The notes beneath the pieces were generated by a model. That model ran no database searches. It was not told where the DNA came from and was given only the letters and a program-made list of their open reading frames with translations. A stretch of 64,000 nucleotides of DNA from Streptomyces sp. NBC_00193 (GTDB lineage Bacteria > Actinomycetota > Actinomycetes > Streptomycetales > Streptomycetaceae), in NCBI RefSeq assembly GCF_026342735.1, contig NZ_JAPEMM010000002.1:992001-1056000 (forward strand), written 5' to 3'. Position 1 is the stretch's first letter. Each line of letters opens with the position of its first letter. The position numbers and the translations under genes were made by a program. Below, in pieces: positions 1-7,463 of the stretch.

Positions 1-1124
1 AGCAGCATGAAGCCGATCGAGTACGAGTCCTTCGCGCTGTAGATCGCCCCCATCACCAGCGGGGGCACGAAGCCTCCGAGGCCGCCCATCGCTCCGACGA
101 TGCCCGTCACGCTGCCCACCTGTGGCTGGGGCGTCACCTGCGAGACCAGGGCGAAGACACTGCCGCTGGCCGTCCCCAGACCGGCCGCCATCAGGAGCAG
201 GGCGCAGGTGCCGACGGGGTTCATCGCCGGGTCGAAGGCCTGCACGATCGCGAGGAGCGCCACCAGGCCGAGGGCCCCCGCCGTGACCTGCGCCGGGTGG
301 ATCCGGTCCGACAGCCAGCCGCCGATCGGCCGGAAGACCACCGTGACCAGGGCGAAGCCCGCCGCCTTGGTACCGGCGTCGGTCGCGGACAGCCCGTACC
401 AGGTCTTCAGGTACGTCGGCAGGTACACCCCGAAGGCGACGATCCCCCCGAAGCCGATCGCGTAGAGCGCGGCCAGCTCCCACGTCACCCGCAGGCGCCC
501 CGCGCCGCGCAGTCGCGAGGCGAGCGAGGCCGTCGGCACGGGCCGGTCGGGCCGGTCCCTGAGCAGCAGGGCGGCCAGGACGGCGTACCCGGCGAGCGCC
601 AGGGCCACCACGAGGAAGGGCAGGTCGGGGTCGTGCTTGGCGATGCGCGGTGTGACGTACCCGGACAGTGCGACGCCGCCCATGCCCATCCCGAAGACCC
701 CCAGCGCGAAGCCCCGACGGGCGGGCGGGAACCAGGAGTTGACGAGCGGGATGCCGATCGCGAACGTCGTGCCGCCCAGCCCCAGCAGGAAGCCGACCAC
801 GAGCGTCAGACCGTAGCTCCCGCGTGCCGGGATGAGCAGAAGCACGGGCACGATGGTGAGCGCGGACACCACCGGGAACATCAGCCGCGCGCCGTAGCGG
901 TCGGTCAGCGCGCCCACCGGAATCCGCCCGAGCGACCCGACCAGGACCGGCACCGCGACGAGCAGCGACTGCTGGAACGAGGACAGGTGGAGCCGGTCCT
1001 TGTAGTCGCCGGCCAGCGGTGCGATCAGGTCCCACGCCCAGAAGGTGAGCGTGAAGCCGAGCGTCGCCAGGGCCAGATTGCGGTACCCGGCGGACGAGGG
1101 CCGCGACGTCGACGTGGAGTCCAT
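1..1124 (-). CDS. NarK/NasA-type nitrate/nitrite MFS transporter (3' end outside window)
   Basis: The frame reads leftward from an ATG at 1122-1124 and is open to the window edge, giving about 374 residues of a protein that continues beyond it. It is almost wholly hydrophobic, with about twelve membrane segments. It carries the MFS cytoplasmic motif GALTDRYGAR after the second helix and glycine-rich helices (GFLLGLGGTTFAIG, GVFGMGMGGVALSG) typical of the nitrate/nitrite porter family, which imports nitrate or exports nitrite across the inner membrane. Family assignment rests on these motifs; substrate is inferred. It is transcribed divergently from the leader peptide and ssuA, with a pair of direct repeats between them. 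Confidence 0.8.
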   Translation of the reverse strand, partial: MDSTSTSRPSSAGYRNLALATLGFTLTFWAWDLIAPLAGDYKDRLHLSSFQQSLLVAVPVLVGSLGRIPVGALTDRYGARLMFPVVSALTIVPVLLLIPARGSYGLTLVVGFLLGLGGTTFAIGIPLVNSWFPPARRGFALGVFGMGMGGVALSGYVTPRIAKHDPDLPFLVVALALAGYAVLAALLLRDRPDRPVPTASLASRLRGAGRLRVTWELAALYAIGFGGIVAFGVYLPTYLKTWYGLSATDAGTKAAGFALVTVVFRPIGGWLSDRIHPAQVTAGALGLVALLAIVQAFDPAMNPVGTCALLLMAAGLGTASGSVFALVSQVTPQPQVGSVTGIVGAMGGLGGFVPPLVMGAIYSAKDSYSIGFML

Positions 1125-1193
1125 TCCGCCAGTCAAGACGCCCCGGGCCGTCCGGTCGCGCAGGACTGGGCCAAAAGGACCACGGACGCCGGC

Positions 1194-1228
1194 TCACTAT
1201 GTGGTCAGCTCTTGGTCACTATGTGGTC
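1194..1228. promoter_or_regulatory. Two 13-bp direct repeats, candidate operator between narK-like gene and leader/ssuA
   Basis: TCACTATGTGGTC occurs at 1194-1206 and again, identically, at 1216-1228. The 22-bp period equals about two helical turns, so bound dimers would lie on one DNA face. The pair sits about 70 bp upstream of the narK-like start and about 73 bp upstream of the leader-peptide start, and so could control either or both. The binding protein is unknown. Confidence 0.45.
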
Positions 1229-1300
1229 GGCCTCTTGGGCAGACGGCTCCCCTCTGCCAGGATTCCTATCAACCAGATGGGAAAACCGGGGAGTTGTGAC

Positions 1301-1408
1301 GTGACCGTGCGAACACCGCACCCTGCGCGTCCTCTGCTGCCCTCTCTTACGGCCCGTCGGTACATCGACCTGGTCCGGACGTCCAGCGCCATCTGTCAGC
1401 CCGCCTGA
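1301..1408 (+). CDS. Cysteine-type leader peptide (35 aa) upstream of ssuA
   Basis: A GTG start at 1301 follows GGGGAG at 1288-1293 with a 7-nt gap. The 35-residue product ends LTARRYIDLVRTSSAICQPA. Short peptides with an R-R-x-[IV]-D-L-x-R-x-[AS]-S-A-x-C ending recur upstream of sulfur-assimilation genes in actinomycetes and are thought to sense cysteine supply through ribosome stalling at the late Cys codon; here the Cys is fourth from the end. The next gene encodes a sulfonate-binding protein, which fits. The 344 bases between leader and ssuA contain a strong hairpin. The attenuation role is inferred from position and sequence. Confidence 0.7.
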   Translation: MTVRTPHPARPLLPSLTARRYIDLVRTSSAICQPA

Positions 1409-1752
1409 CGTCACCCGTAGGGCCCGGCTCCACACGCGGTGCACCGTCATGCGCCGCGCCTTCCCGCTCTTCGTAGGCCAGGCAGCCCTTCGGCGCACCT
1501 CGCCGCCGCGCGCCGCCTTCGCGCGCCGGCGCGCGATGTACGGCGGCTCGACGTCCATCCATCGGCATCCCCGGCACCTCCCCCTCTCCCTTCGCCCTGC
1601 CACGGCATTCCACATCCGGCGGCCGGGAGGGGGCGCCGCCGCGTGCCGACGACGTCGCATCGCTCGTCTCCCCGCCTTCCCGTCTCCCCATCTCCCCGCC
1701 TTCCCGTCTCCCCCGCTTTCCCGACCACCCACCCCCGTGAAGGGACACCTCC
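1409..1752. other. Long leader-to-ssuA untranslated region with pyrimidine-rich repeats
   Basis: No gene is seen in these 344 bases. Apart from the hairpin at 1507-1535, the stretch from about 1668 to 1730 is nearly pure C/T and repeats the unit CCCGCCTTCCCGTCTCCCC about 20 bp apart. The tract ends just before the ssuA ribosome site and would be unstructured in the mRNA. Confidence 0.6.
1507..1535 (+). terminator. GC-rich hairpin, candidate attenuator in the leader-ssuA gap
   Basis: CGCGCGCCG at 1507-1515 pairs perfectly with CGGCGCGCG at 1527-1535 around an 11-nt loop, about 100 nt after the leader stop codon. No T-run follows, as is common for actinomycete terminators. It could stop transcription when the leader is translated fully, but no competing fold was worked out. 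Confidence 0.35.
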
Positions 1753-2862
1753 GTGTCTGCCGCAAGACCCCTCATCACCCTGCTCGCCATCGCCGTCACA
1801 GCAGCACTTCCTCTCGTCCTCACGGCCTGCGGCTACCGTGTCGAGGTGAAGGAGGAGGACGGCAGGACGAACCTCGCCGCCGATGCCGACAAGAAGCTGT
1901 CGGCCTCCGAGGTCCGCATCGGCTACTTCCCGAACCTGACGCACGCCACGGCGCTGGTCGGCCTCCAGGAAGGCCTGATCGCGGAGGAGTTGAACGGAAC
2001 CACCATCAAGCCGCAGTACTTCAACGCCGGCCCGTCCGAGATCGAGGCCCTCAACGGCGGCTCTCTCGACATCGGGTTCATCGGCCCCTCCCCCTCGATC
2101 AACGCCTACGTGAAGTCCAAGGGCTCCAACCTGCGGATCATCTCCGGCTCCGCCTCGGGCGGCGTGAAGCTGGTCGTGAACCCGGCGAAGATCAAGACCC
2201 TGGACGACCTCAAGGGAAAGAAGATCGCCACCCCGCAGAAGGGGAACACGCAGGACGTGGCGTTCCTCAACTGGATCTCGGAGAAGGGCTGGAAGGTCGA
2301 CCCGAAGTCCGGGAAGGGTGACGTCTCTGTCGTCCGTACGGACAACAAGGTCACCCCGGACGCCTTCAAGTCCGGCTCCATCGACGGCGCCTGGGTCCCC
2401 GAACCCACCGCCTCCAAACTCGTCGCCGACGGCGGCGAGGTCCTTCTCGACGAGGGCTTCCTCTGGCCGGAGAACAAGTTCGTGATCACGAACATCGTCG
2501 TGTCGCAGAAGTTCCTCAGGGAGCACCCGGACGTGGTCGAGGCCGTTCTGCGCGGCACGGTGAAGACGAACAGGTGGATCCACTCCCACCAGGACGCGGC
2601 GAGGGCCTCCGCGAACGCCAAGCTCGCCGCGGACACCGGCAAGCCCCTCGACCCGGAGGTCATCCACCCGGCGTGGCCGAGCTTCACGGTCACCGACGAC
2701 CCGCTGGCCGCGACACTGAAGAAGCAGGCCGACCAGGCGGTCAAGGCCAAGCTCATCGAGCAGCCCGACCTCAACGGCATCTACGACTTGCGGCTCCTGA
2801 ACAAGGTCCTCAAGGCAGCGGGCAAGCCCGAGGTCTCCGACGCCGGCCTCGGCGCCAAGTAG
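1753..2862 (+). CDS. ssuA: Aliphatic sulfonate ABC transporter substrate-binding lipoprotein
   Basis: The 369-residue product binds sulfonates outside the membrane for import as a sulfur source. Start is GTG 1753 behind AGGGAC. Residues 1-25 are a lipoprotein signal with lipobox LTAC (Cys26). The mature part is an NMT1/SsuA-type periplasmic-binding fold: RIGYFPNLTHATALVG at about 55-70, the ligand-pocket run GGSLDIGFIGPSPSINAY, and SGSASGGVKLVV. It is preceded by a cysteine-type leader peptide. The usual ssuC permease and ssuB ATPase are not adjacent, so it must borrow a channel encoded elsewhere or be a remnant of a larger operon. Confidence 0.85.
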   Translation: MSAARPLITLLAIAVTAALPLVLTACGYRVEVKEEDGRTNLAADADKKLSASEVRIGYFPNLTHATALVGLQEGLIAEELNGTTIKPQYFNAGPSEIEALNGGSLDIGFIGPSPSINAYVKSKGSNLRIISGSASGGVKLVVNPAKIKTLDDLKGKKIATPQKGNTQDVAFLNWISEKGWKVDPKSGKGDVSVVRTDNKVTPDAFKSGSIDGAWVPEPTASKLVADGGEVLLDEGFLWPENKFVITNIVVSQKFLREHPDVVEAVLRGTVKTNRWIHSHQDAARASANAKLAADTGKPLDPEVIHPAWPSFTVTDDPLAATLKKQADQAVKAKLIEQPDLNGIYDLRLLNKVLKAAGKPEVSDAGLGAK

Positions 2863-3061
2863 ACAGCCCGGCAGCCCCGGCCGCGGAACTTATCCGTGAT
2901 TCCTGCCTCCGCCTGCCGCTTGTACCGCATGAGCCCTCGTCCATCCACGCTGAATCGATTCGGTGGTAGATCAGACGCTCATGCACGATGCCTCCGAACT
3001 TCATCGGCCGAGAGCCGAGATCTTCGTAGCCGTTCGGGTCGTAGCTTTCCTCCAGCGACAT
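2810..3061 (-). CDS. Small hypothetical or truncated gene, tail antisense to ssuA
   Basis: An ATG at 3059-3061 follows AGGGAGATCGA, a good ribosome site, and opens an 83-codon frame beginning MSLEESYDPNGYEDLGSRP. The first 40 residues look protein-like (acidic, mixed, with MKFGGIVHERLIYHRIDSAW). The last 30 are arginine-rich and antisense to the ssuA end, as if the original 3' part had been lost. The local GC is lower than in the flanks. I do not recognise the family; it may be the 5' remnant of a transferred gene. Confidence 0.25.
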   Translation of the reverse strand: MSLEESYDPNGYEDLGSRPMKFGGIVHERLIYHRIDSAWMDEGSCGTSGRRRQESRISSAAGAAGLSTWRRGRRRRPRACPLP

Positions 3062-3405
3062 TCGATCTCCCTGTACTCGTCCTGGCCCGGCTGTACGGAA
3101 GTTGCCCAACAAGGCCACGCGGCTTCGGACTTGGGGTGCCGGTAAGAACCGTTGCCACCAGCCGCACACAGCCGTCAGGGCCTCGTCACTGCGCCCGCCG
3201 CCGAGTACCTGCTTCCTACCGGCGGAACTCAGCTTGTCCCGGGCCGCGGCTCTCTGCGCCTGACCCGCCTGTGGAGAAGGCTCGCACCCCCTCTGACCTG
3301 GGCCATTACCTCAGGAGTAATCGACCGCTGCCCCGGCGGACGGGCATGTTGGTCCCACACGAGCGGTAACGGGCCGCATCGGGAGGGAACGAAACGGGGT
3401 ACGGA
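2863..3405. other. Intergenic region after ssuA, lower GC, no clear intact gene
   Basis: Only the doubtful minus-strand frame starting at 3061 is seen. At 3305-3321 ATTAC-N7-GTAAT forms a 17-bp imperfect palindrome about 85 bp upstream of the SnoaL-like gene and may be an operator. Base composition is visibly less GC-rich than in neighbouring genes, which suggests acquired or decaying DNA. Confidence 0.4.
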
Positions 3406-4440
3406 ATGTTCGCGGGTCGGCGTGGTGTGGTGGGAGTCGCGGTGGCGGCGGTCGTCGTGGGGGTGGCGACCTCAGCGGCGGCGCTGCCGGGCGGTGGGGC
3501 GGGCGCCGCCCGGGGCGACTGCCCGGAGGTGCGCGCCAAGGTCGAGCGGCTGGAGGGCCGGATCACCCCGAACGCCTGCGCGTTCATGCGGCGCCAGATC
3601 GCCTTCGGTGAGCTGCCGACCGGCGCCCCGCCGGCCATCGGGGACCTGAGCCACCCCCGGGTGAAGGCCTACCTCGACATCTTCGACGAGGAGGCCACCC
3701 TCTGGGAGGCGGGCAGCACCCCCCAGCGCGGCCACACCGTGATCGGCACCTCCATCACCGGATCCCTGCGGCTGGCCCCCGGCCTGCACTACCGGGGCAC
3801 GGACGTGGTGGCCGACGGCGGTGTCATGATGTTCGGCCAGTGGAACGAGATCGCACTGAGGGGCCACAAGGTGGCCTACCCGCAGATCGCGCGCAATGTC
3901 CTGGGGGACGACGGCAAGACCCTCCAGGCCCGCCGTTACTACGACCGCTACGCCCTGTTCCGGGACACGGTCCCGGAGCTGGTGCCCGACGGCCTGTTCG
4001 ACGGGGTCGCGGACACCGGCCCGGCTCCCTCCCGGGGCCCGGCGCCTGAGCGCTTGCGGGCTGCGGAGATCCCGGACCGCCTGGCGGCATGGAACGGGGA
4101 GGACGTCGACGCCCTACTCGCCCGGATGGGAAACGCACGGCTGTCGGGGCCGGGGCTGGACGCTCCGCTGACGACGGCGGCCGGCAAGCGGGCCTACCTC
4201 CAGCGGTTCTTCGACACGGCGGACGTCCGCTTCAAGGCCGGCCAGGTCGCCTTCGGCAGGACCACGACCTACGTGGAGTGGCACGGCACGGTCTCCGGCC
4301 CGAAGGGCAAGGACATCCCGTTCGGGATCGTGGAGCGCTTCGGCTCGGGCGGTGAGTGGGAGCTGTACTTCGACACCCTCCCGCTGGTCGCCGACCGGGG
4401 GGAGATCGGAGCGCTCTTCCAGAAGCTGTCCCAGCCGTAG
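3406..4440 (+). CDS. Secreted protein with two SnoaL/NTF2-like domains
   Basis: The 344-residue product starts at ATG 3406. Residues 1 to about 30 form a signal peptide (MFAGRRG, then a Val/Ala-rich core), so it is exported. Two similar cone-shaped NTF2/SnoaL-like units follow at about 75-195 and 215-335. Each has the family pattern of a helix that begins the domain (HPRVKAYLDIFDEEATLWEAG; PDRLAAWNGEDVDALLARMG) and later strands with a tryptophan (GQWNEIALRGHKVAYP; YVEWHGTVSGPKGKDIPFG). Such folds serve as isomerases, dehydratases or binding proteins. The substrate is unknown, and no neighbour points to a pathway. Confidence 0.7.
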   Translation: MFAGRRGVVGVAVAAVVVGVATSAAALPGGGAGAARGDCPEVRAKVERLEGRITPNACAFMRRQIAFGELPTGAPPAIGDLSHPRVKAYLDIFDEEATLWEAGSTPQRGHTVIGTSITGSLRLAPGLHYRGTDVVADGGVMMFGQWNEIALRGHKVAYPQIARNVLGDDGKTLQARRYYDRYALFRDTVPELVPDGLFDGVADTGPAPSRGPAPERLRAAEIPDRLAAWNGEDVDALLARMGNARLSGPGLDAPLTTAAGKRAYLQRFFDTADVRFKAGQVAFGRTTTYVEWHGTVSGPKGKDIPFGIVERFGSGGEWELYFDTLPLVADRGEIGALFQKLSQP

Positions 4441-4619
4441 CTTGCTCTGTGTCTTCCGCCCCCGCACGGCGTCTCGAACCGGGTCGCCCACCCGGGGATT
4501 CGCCGGACGCGGGGGCGGCCTTCGACCGATCATGCGCTCCGGCCAAGGTGCGCGTGATCACGACGAAGGCCGTGAGGTGAGTCTGCTGCCTGATGACGCC
4601 CGGAGGGGAAGCGTTCGCG

Positions 4620-5352
4620 GTCCCCGGTGGACTTGACGCTGCTGCCCGAGCACCGCTGGAGCCGGGCGCCGCGTCCTGAACCGCGATCCCGGACGCGGTC
4701 CGGCCGGCCCGGCGGACGACGCGACCGCAGTCACCGCCGCCCAGCTGCGGGGTGTCGTCGAACGGCTCATCGCAGCCGGCCAGTGGCAGACCGGAGACCG
4801 GAGACCCGTACATCGTGATCGTCGGCGACGTCGGCTACGACGTCACCCGCCTGGCCTGGGTCCTGCGGGACCTGCCGGTCGAGTTGGTCGGCCGGGTCCG
4901 CTCCGACCGCGTGATGCGCCTGCCGAAACCCAGGCATGGGACAGGGTCCACCCCCGACTCACGGTGAACTACCCGTGGTCGAGGGGACGTTGGTCCGGCT
5001 GAAGGTCGATCACCCACTGATGGAACGGGACGCTCCGCCGGCGTGGTCATGGTCCTCGAAGGCCGACGCCACCCCCGAGGCCGCGGACCGCCGGACCTGG
5101 ACCCTGATCGTCGACCACACCCGGCTCCGGCACGCTCGGCCGCTCGTCACAGACTTCCGCCCGGCCCGGGGAGAAACCCACCCGCCCCGTCTTCCCAAAC
5201 CCCGAGGCGCCGGTCCCGGACGACCACTCGGCGAGAAGAACAAGCACCGGGCACCGCGCCACGACGTCGGCAAGACCGCCGAACGCCCCGAGGCCCTCAT
5301 GACCCGCGGAAAGCCCCGGCAGGTCTTGGCGGACAGAGGGCGAGCTCAGTGA
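4620..5352 (+). pseudogene. Degenerate DDE-type transposase with several internal deletions
   Basis: Pieces of one transposase family common in Streptomyces appear in order but in different frames: LRGVVERLIAAGQWQTGD near 4750, then IVGDVGYDVTRLAWVLRDLP through SDRVMRLPKP (4810-4935), AWDRVHPRLT (about 4930), GELPVVEGTLVRLKVDH through WSSKADATPE (4960-5080), and AADRRTWTLIV through DVGKTAERPE (5080-5300). The junction DATPE-AADRR skips the segment that in intact relatives holds the late catalytic region, and other joins also shorten the protein. No terminal inverted repeats were found. It is a dead insertion-sequence relic. Confidence 0.75.
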
Positions 5353-5366
5353 ATCCCCGTCACCCC

Positions 5367-5407
5367 TTGCATGTTCTATGCCATACCCCATAAGTTACCG
5401 CGAGGTA
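5367..5407 (+). promoter_or_regulatory. Promoter with overlapping palindrome before the TetR gene
   Basis: TTGCAT at 5367-5372 and TAAGTT at 5391-5396, 18 bp apart, make a plausible -35/-10 pair. TACC-GCGA-GGTA at 5396-5407 abuts the -10 box, an ideal place for autorepression by the downstream TetR protein. If correct, transcription starts near 5403, which favours the GTG at 5453 rather than the ATG at 5378 as the start codon. Confidence 0.45.
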
Positions 5408-5452
5408 GCCCGCCTGGTGGGCCGCATCGTCGTCGCGAAGGTGGTGGAGCGT

Positions 5453-6046
5453 GTGAGTCCGCGCAAGAGTGACAGCCGTGACCGCATGGTCCTCAGCACG
5501 GTTGCCCTGCTGCCCGAGTACGGCGCGAGCGGGACCAGCATCGACCGGGTCCTCGCCCACAGCGGAGCCCCTCGGGGCTCGGTGTACCACCACTTCCCGG
5601 GCGGGCGGACTCAGCTGATCGACGAGGCCGTGACGCTGGCCGGAGACTTCATCTCGGGCCTGATCGACACCAAGATGCAAACCGGCGATCCGGTGGAGGC
5701 CATCGACGCGTTCTTCGTGATGTGGCGCGACCGGCTCGTGGAGAGCGACTTCCGGGCCGGATGCCCGATCGTGGCGGTGGCCGTGGAGAGCAACGACGAA
5801 GCCCCGCAGCTCACCCGCTCCGCCGCCGCGGTCTTCGCCCGCTGGCAGGAGGCCTTCGCGGCCCTGTTCGTCCGGCACGGCCTGACCGGGGAACGCAGCC
5901 GGAGGCTGGGGTCCTTCGTCATCGCCGCGGTCGAAGGCGCGGTGATCATGTGCCGGGCCGAACGGAGTACGGCTCCGCTCGATGCGGCCGCCGCCGAGAT
6001 CCACGACCTGCTCGCGTACGCCCTGCGCGACCGCCGCGAGGCCTGA
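5453..6046 (+). CDS. TetR/AcrR-family transcriptional regulator (LmrA/YxaF-like)
   Basis: From GTG 5453 the protein has 197 residues; a longer 222-residue form from ATG 5378 is possible but would begin inside the likely promoter. The N-terminal helix-turn-helix (about 8-55) reads SRDRMVLSTVALLPEYGASGTSIDRVLAHSGAPRGSVYHHF, with the TetR recognition-helix signature GSVYHHFPGG. The C-terminal ligand domain (FRAGCPIVAVAVES...) resembles the LmrA/YxaF group. It most likely represses itself and the thioesterase gene downstream, which it precedes by about 300 bp. The inducer is unknown. Confidence 0.8.
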   Translation: MSPRKSDSRDRMVLSTVALLPEYGASGTSIDRVLAHSGAPRGSVYHHFPGGRTQLIDEAVTLAGDFISGLIDTKMQTGDPVEAIDAFFVMWRDRLVESDFRAGCPIVAVAVESNDEAPQLTRSAAAVFARWQEAFAALFVRHGLTGERSRRLGSFVIAAVEGAVIMCRAERSTAPLDAAAAEIHDLLAYALRDRREA

Positions 6047-6352
6047 CCCCGCCCCGGCCCACAGCCCGCCACGGCCCGAATCGGCGGCGCCGACACCCTG
6101 TCCGTCGACATCGTCGACCAGGCGGTCCCTGAGGATGCCCGCTCTCCTACGCCTCGGCACCGGCCACCTTGCACGGCACCACCGACCCGCTCGGCCGACC
6201 AGCACCTCACCGACCGGACCGCCCCGCGCCCCGCGCAACCCCCGACACCACACGGCTGTCACCCGAATCCCGCGCAGATGCAACGGCCGGCGCTTCCCAT
6301 CGACCACCCCCGCTCAGGGGCGGCACAAGCACCTCACCCAAGGAGAACGACC
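6047..6352. other. 306-bp gap between TetR gene and thioesterase
   Basis: No convincing gene is present. The plus-strand frame running into the thioesterase has Arg/Pro/His-rich out-of-frame composition. No clear terminator or operator was recognised, apart from the thioesterase ribosome site AAGGAGAACG at its end. Confidence 0.5.
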
Positions 6353-6805
6353 GTGACCACCACCGACCTCACCGCCCTGGCGGGCCTGTCCGGCCTGGAA
6401 CTGATGCGCTGGGTCCAGACCGAACGCCCGGCCGACATCCCCTCCATCGGCCGACTGCTCGGCATGCGCTTCGACGAGGTCGAGCACGGCCGCATCGTCG
6501 TCTCCCTCGACACCCGCCCCGACTTCGCCAACCCCCTCGGCACCGTCCACGGAGGCATCGCCGCCACCCTGCTCGACTCCGCCATGGGCTGCGCCGTCCA
6601 CACCACCCTCCCCGCCGGCACCGGCTACACGACCCTCGAACTCAAGGTCAACTACATCCGGGCCGCCCGCACCGACGGTCAGGTACTCACCGCCGAGGGC
6701 AAGGTCATCCACGCCGGCCGCCGCACCGCCACGGCCGAGGGCAAGGTGCTCGACGACCAGGGCAAGCTGATCGCCCACGCCACCACCACGTGCATGATCT
6801 TTTGA
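6353..6805 (+). CDS. PaaI-family hotdog-fold acyl-CoA thioesterase
   Basis: GTG 6353 follows AAGGAGAACGACC, giving 150 residues, the usual length for this family. The hotdog core carries the PaaI signature NPLGTVHGGIAATLLDSAMG at about 60-79, where the HGG loop and the Asp act on the thioester. TTLELKVNYIRAARTDGQ follows as the central strand pair. Such enzymes hydrolyse aromatic or medium acyl-CoA esters in the cytoplasm, often to free CoA in aromatic-acid breakdown. A TetR gene just upstream may control it. The acyl substrate cannot be told from sequence. Confidence 0.82.
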   Translation: MTTTDLTALAGLSGLELMRWVQTERPADIPSIGRLLGMRFDEVEHGRIVVSLDTRPDFANPLGTVHGGIAATLLDSAMGCAVHTTLPAGTGYTTLELKVNYIRAARTDGQVLTAEGKVIHAGRRTATAEGKVLDDQGKLIAHATTTCMIF

Positions 6806-6882
6806 GCGCCTGAGTGCCTGAGTGCCTGATCGGATTCTCGCGCCGGCCGCGGGCCCAGGGCGGACCGCCCAGGGCGGACCGC

Positions 6883-7431
6883 TCAGGCCGCGCCGACGGG
6901 ACAACCCGAAGAATGCGGTGCGGCCCCGACCTCGACCTCGGCGACCTCGACCTCGACCTCGGCCTCTGCGGCCTCGGCGGCGGTGTAGGAGGAGGCGAAG
7001 GTGAACGCGCGCGGGGACGGCCCGTGCGCCTGCAGCTCCGCCAGCCGCTCCAGGGCCTCACCGACGGTCGGGATGTGACCGGCGGGGACCCACCAGAGCA
7101 CCAGGTGCGCCTCGACGTGCCGTTCGAACCATTCGCGGCGCCGCCGCATCATCTCCAGGTGCCCGCTGCGGTAGGCGAAGTCCCACAGCGACTCCTGGGT
7201 CTCCCACACGGACAGGTTGACGATGCGGTCCTCGCCCGCCGGGCGCAGGCCGGTGGCGTCGGCCGCCCCCTCTGCCACGAGCCGCCACACGAAGCCGGGC
7301 GCACCGTCGGCCGCGGCGTTGACCGGGTCGAGCATCTCCACGAAGGGCGCCAGACGCGGGTCGTCGAGGGGGTGGAGGAGCGTGGAGACGTTGAGTTGGG
7401 CCAGGTGGGCGGCGTGCAGGGATGCGGTCAT
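6883..7431 (-). CDS. DUF3291 domain protein
   Basis: The 182-residue protein shows the DUF3291 pattern: HLAQLNVSTLLHPLDDPRLAPFVEMLDPVNAAADGAPGFVWRL at about 9-51, then RIVNLSVWETQESLWDFAYRSGHLEMMRRRREWF. The fold is expected to resemble dimeric alpha-beta barrels (antibiotic-biosynthesis-monooxygenase or heme-degrading-like), but no reaction is established. The C-terminus is a run of alternating Glu/Val (EVEVEVAEVEVG) coded by a tandem repeat near 6925-6970. It lies 32 bp after the Cys-rich HTH regulator and is probably its operon partner. Confidence 0.75.
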   Translation of the reverse strand: MTASLHAAHLAQLNVSTLLHPLDDPRLAPFVEMLDPVNAAADGAPGFVWRLVAEGAADATGLRPAGEDRIVNLSVWETQESLWDFAYRSGHLEMMRRRREWFERHVEAHLVLWWVPAGHIPTVGEALERLAELQAHGPSPRAFTFASSYTAAEAAEAEVEVEVAEVEVGAAPHSSGCPVGAA

Positions 7432-7463
7432 GAACTCATCCCAACACGGCGCCCATTTCTATG

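Noticed and set aside
297..1304. 335-codon plus-strand frame at the window start
   Set aside because: It is antisense to the hydrophobic nitrate-transporter frame and has Arg/Gly/Asp-rich shadow composition.
4600..5352. Active insertion sequence
   Set aside because: The transposase is split into several frames with catalytic segments missing, and no terminal inverted repeats were found.
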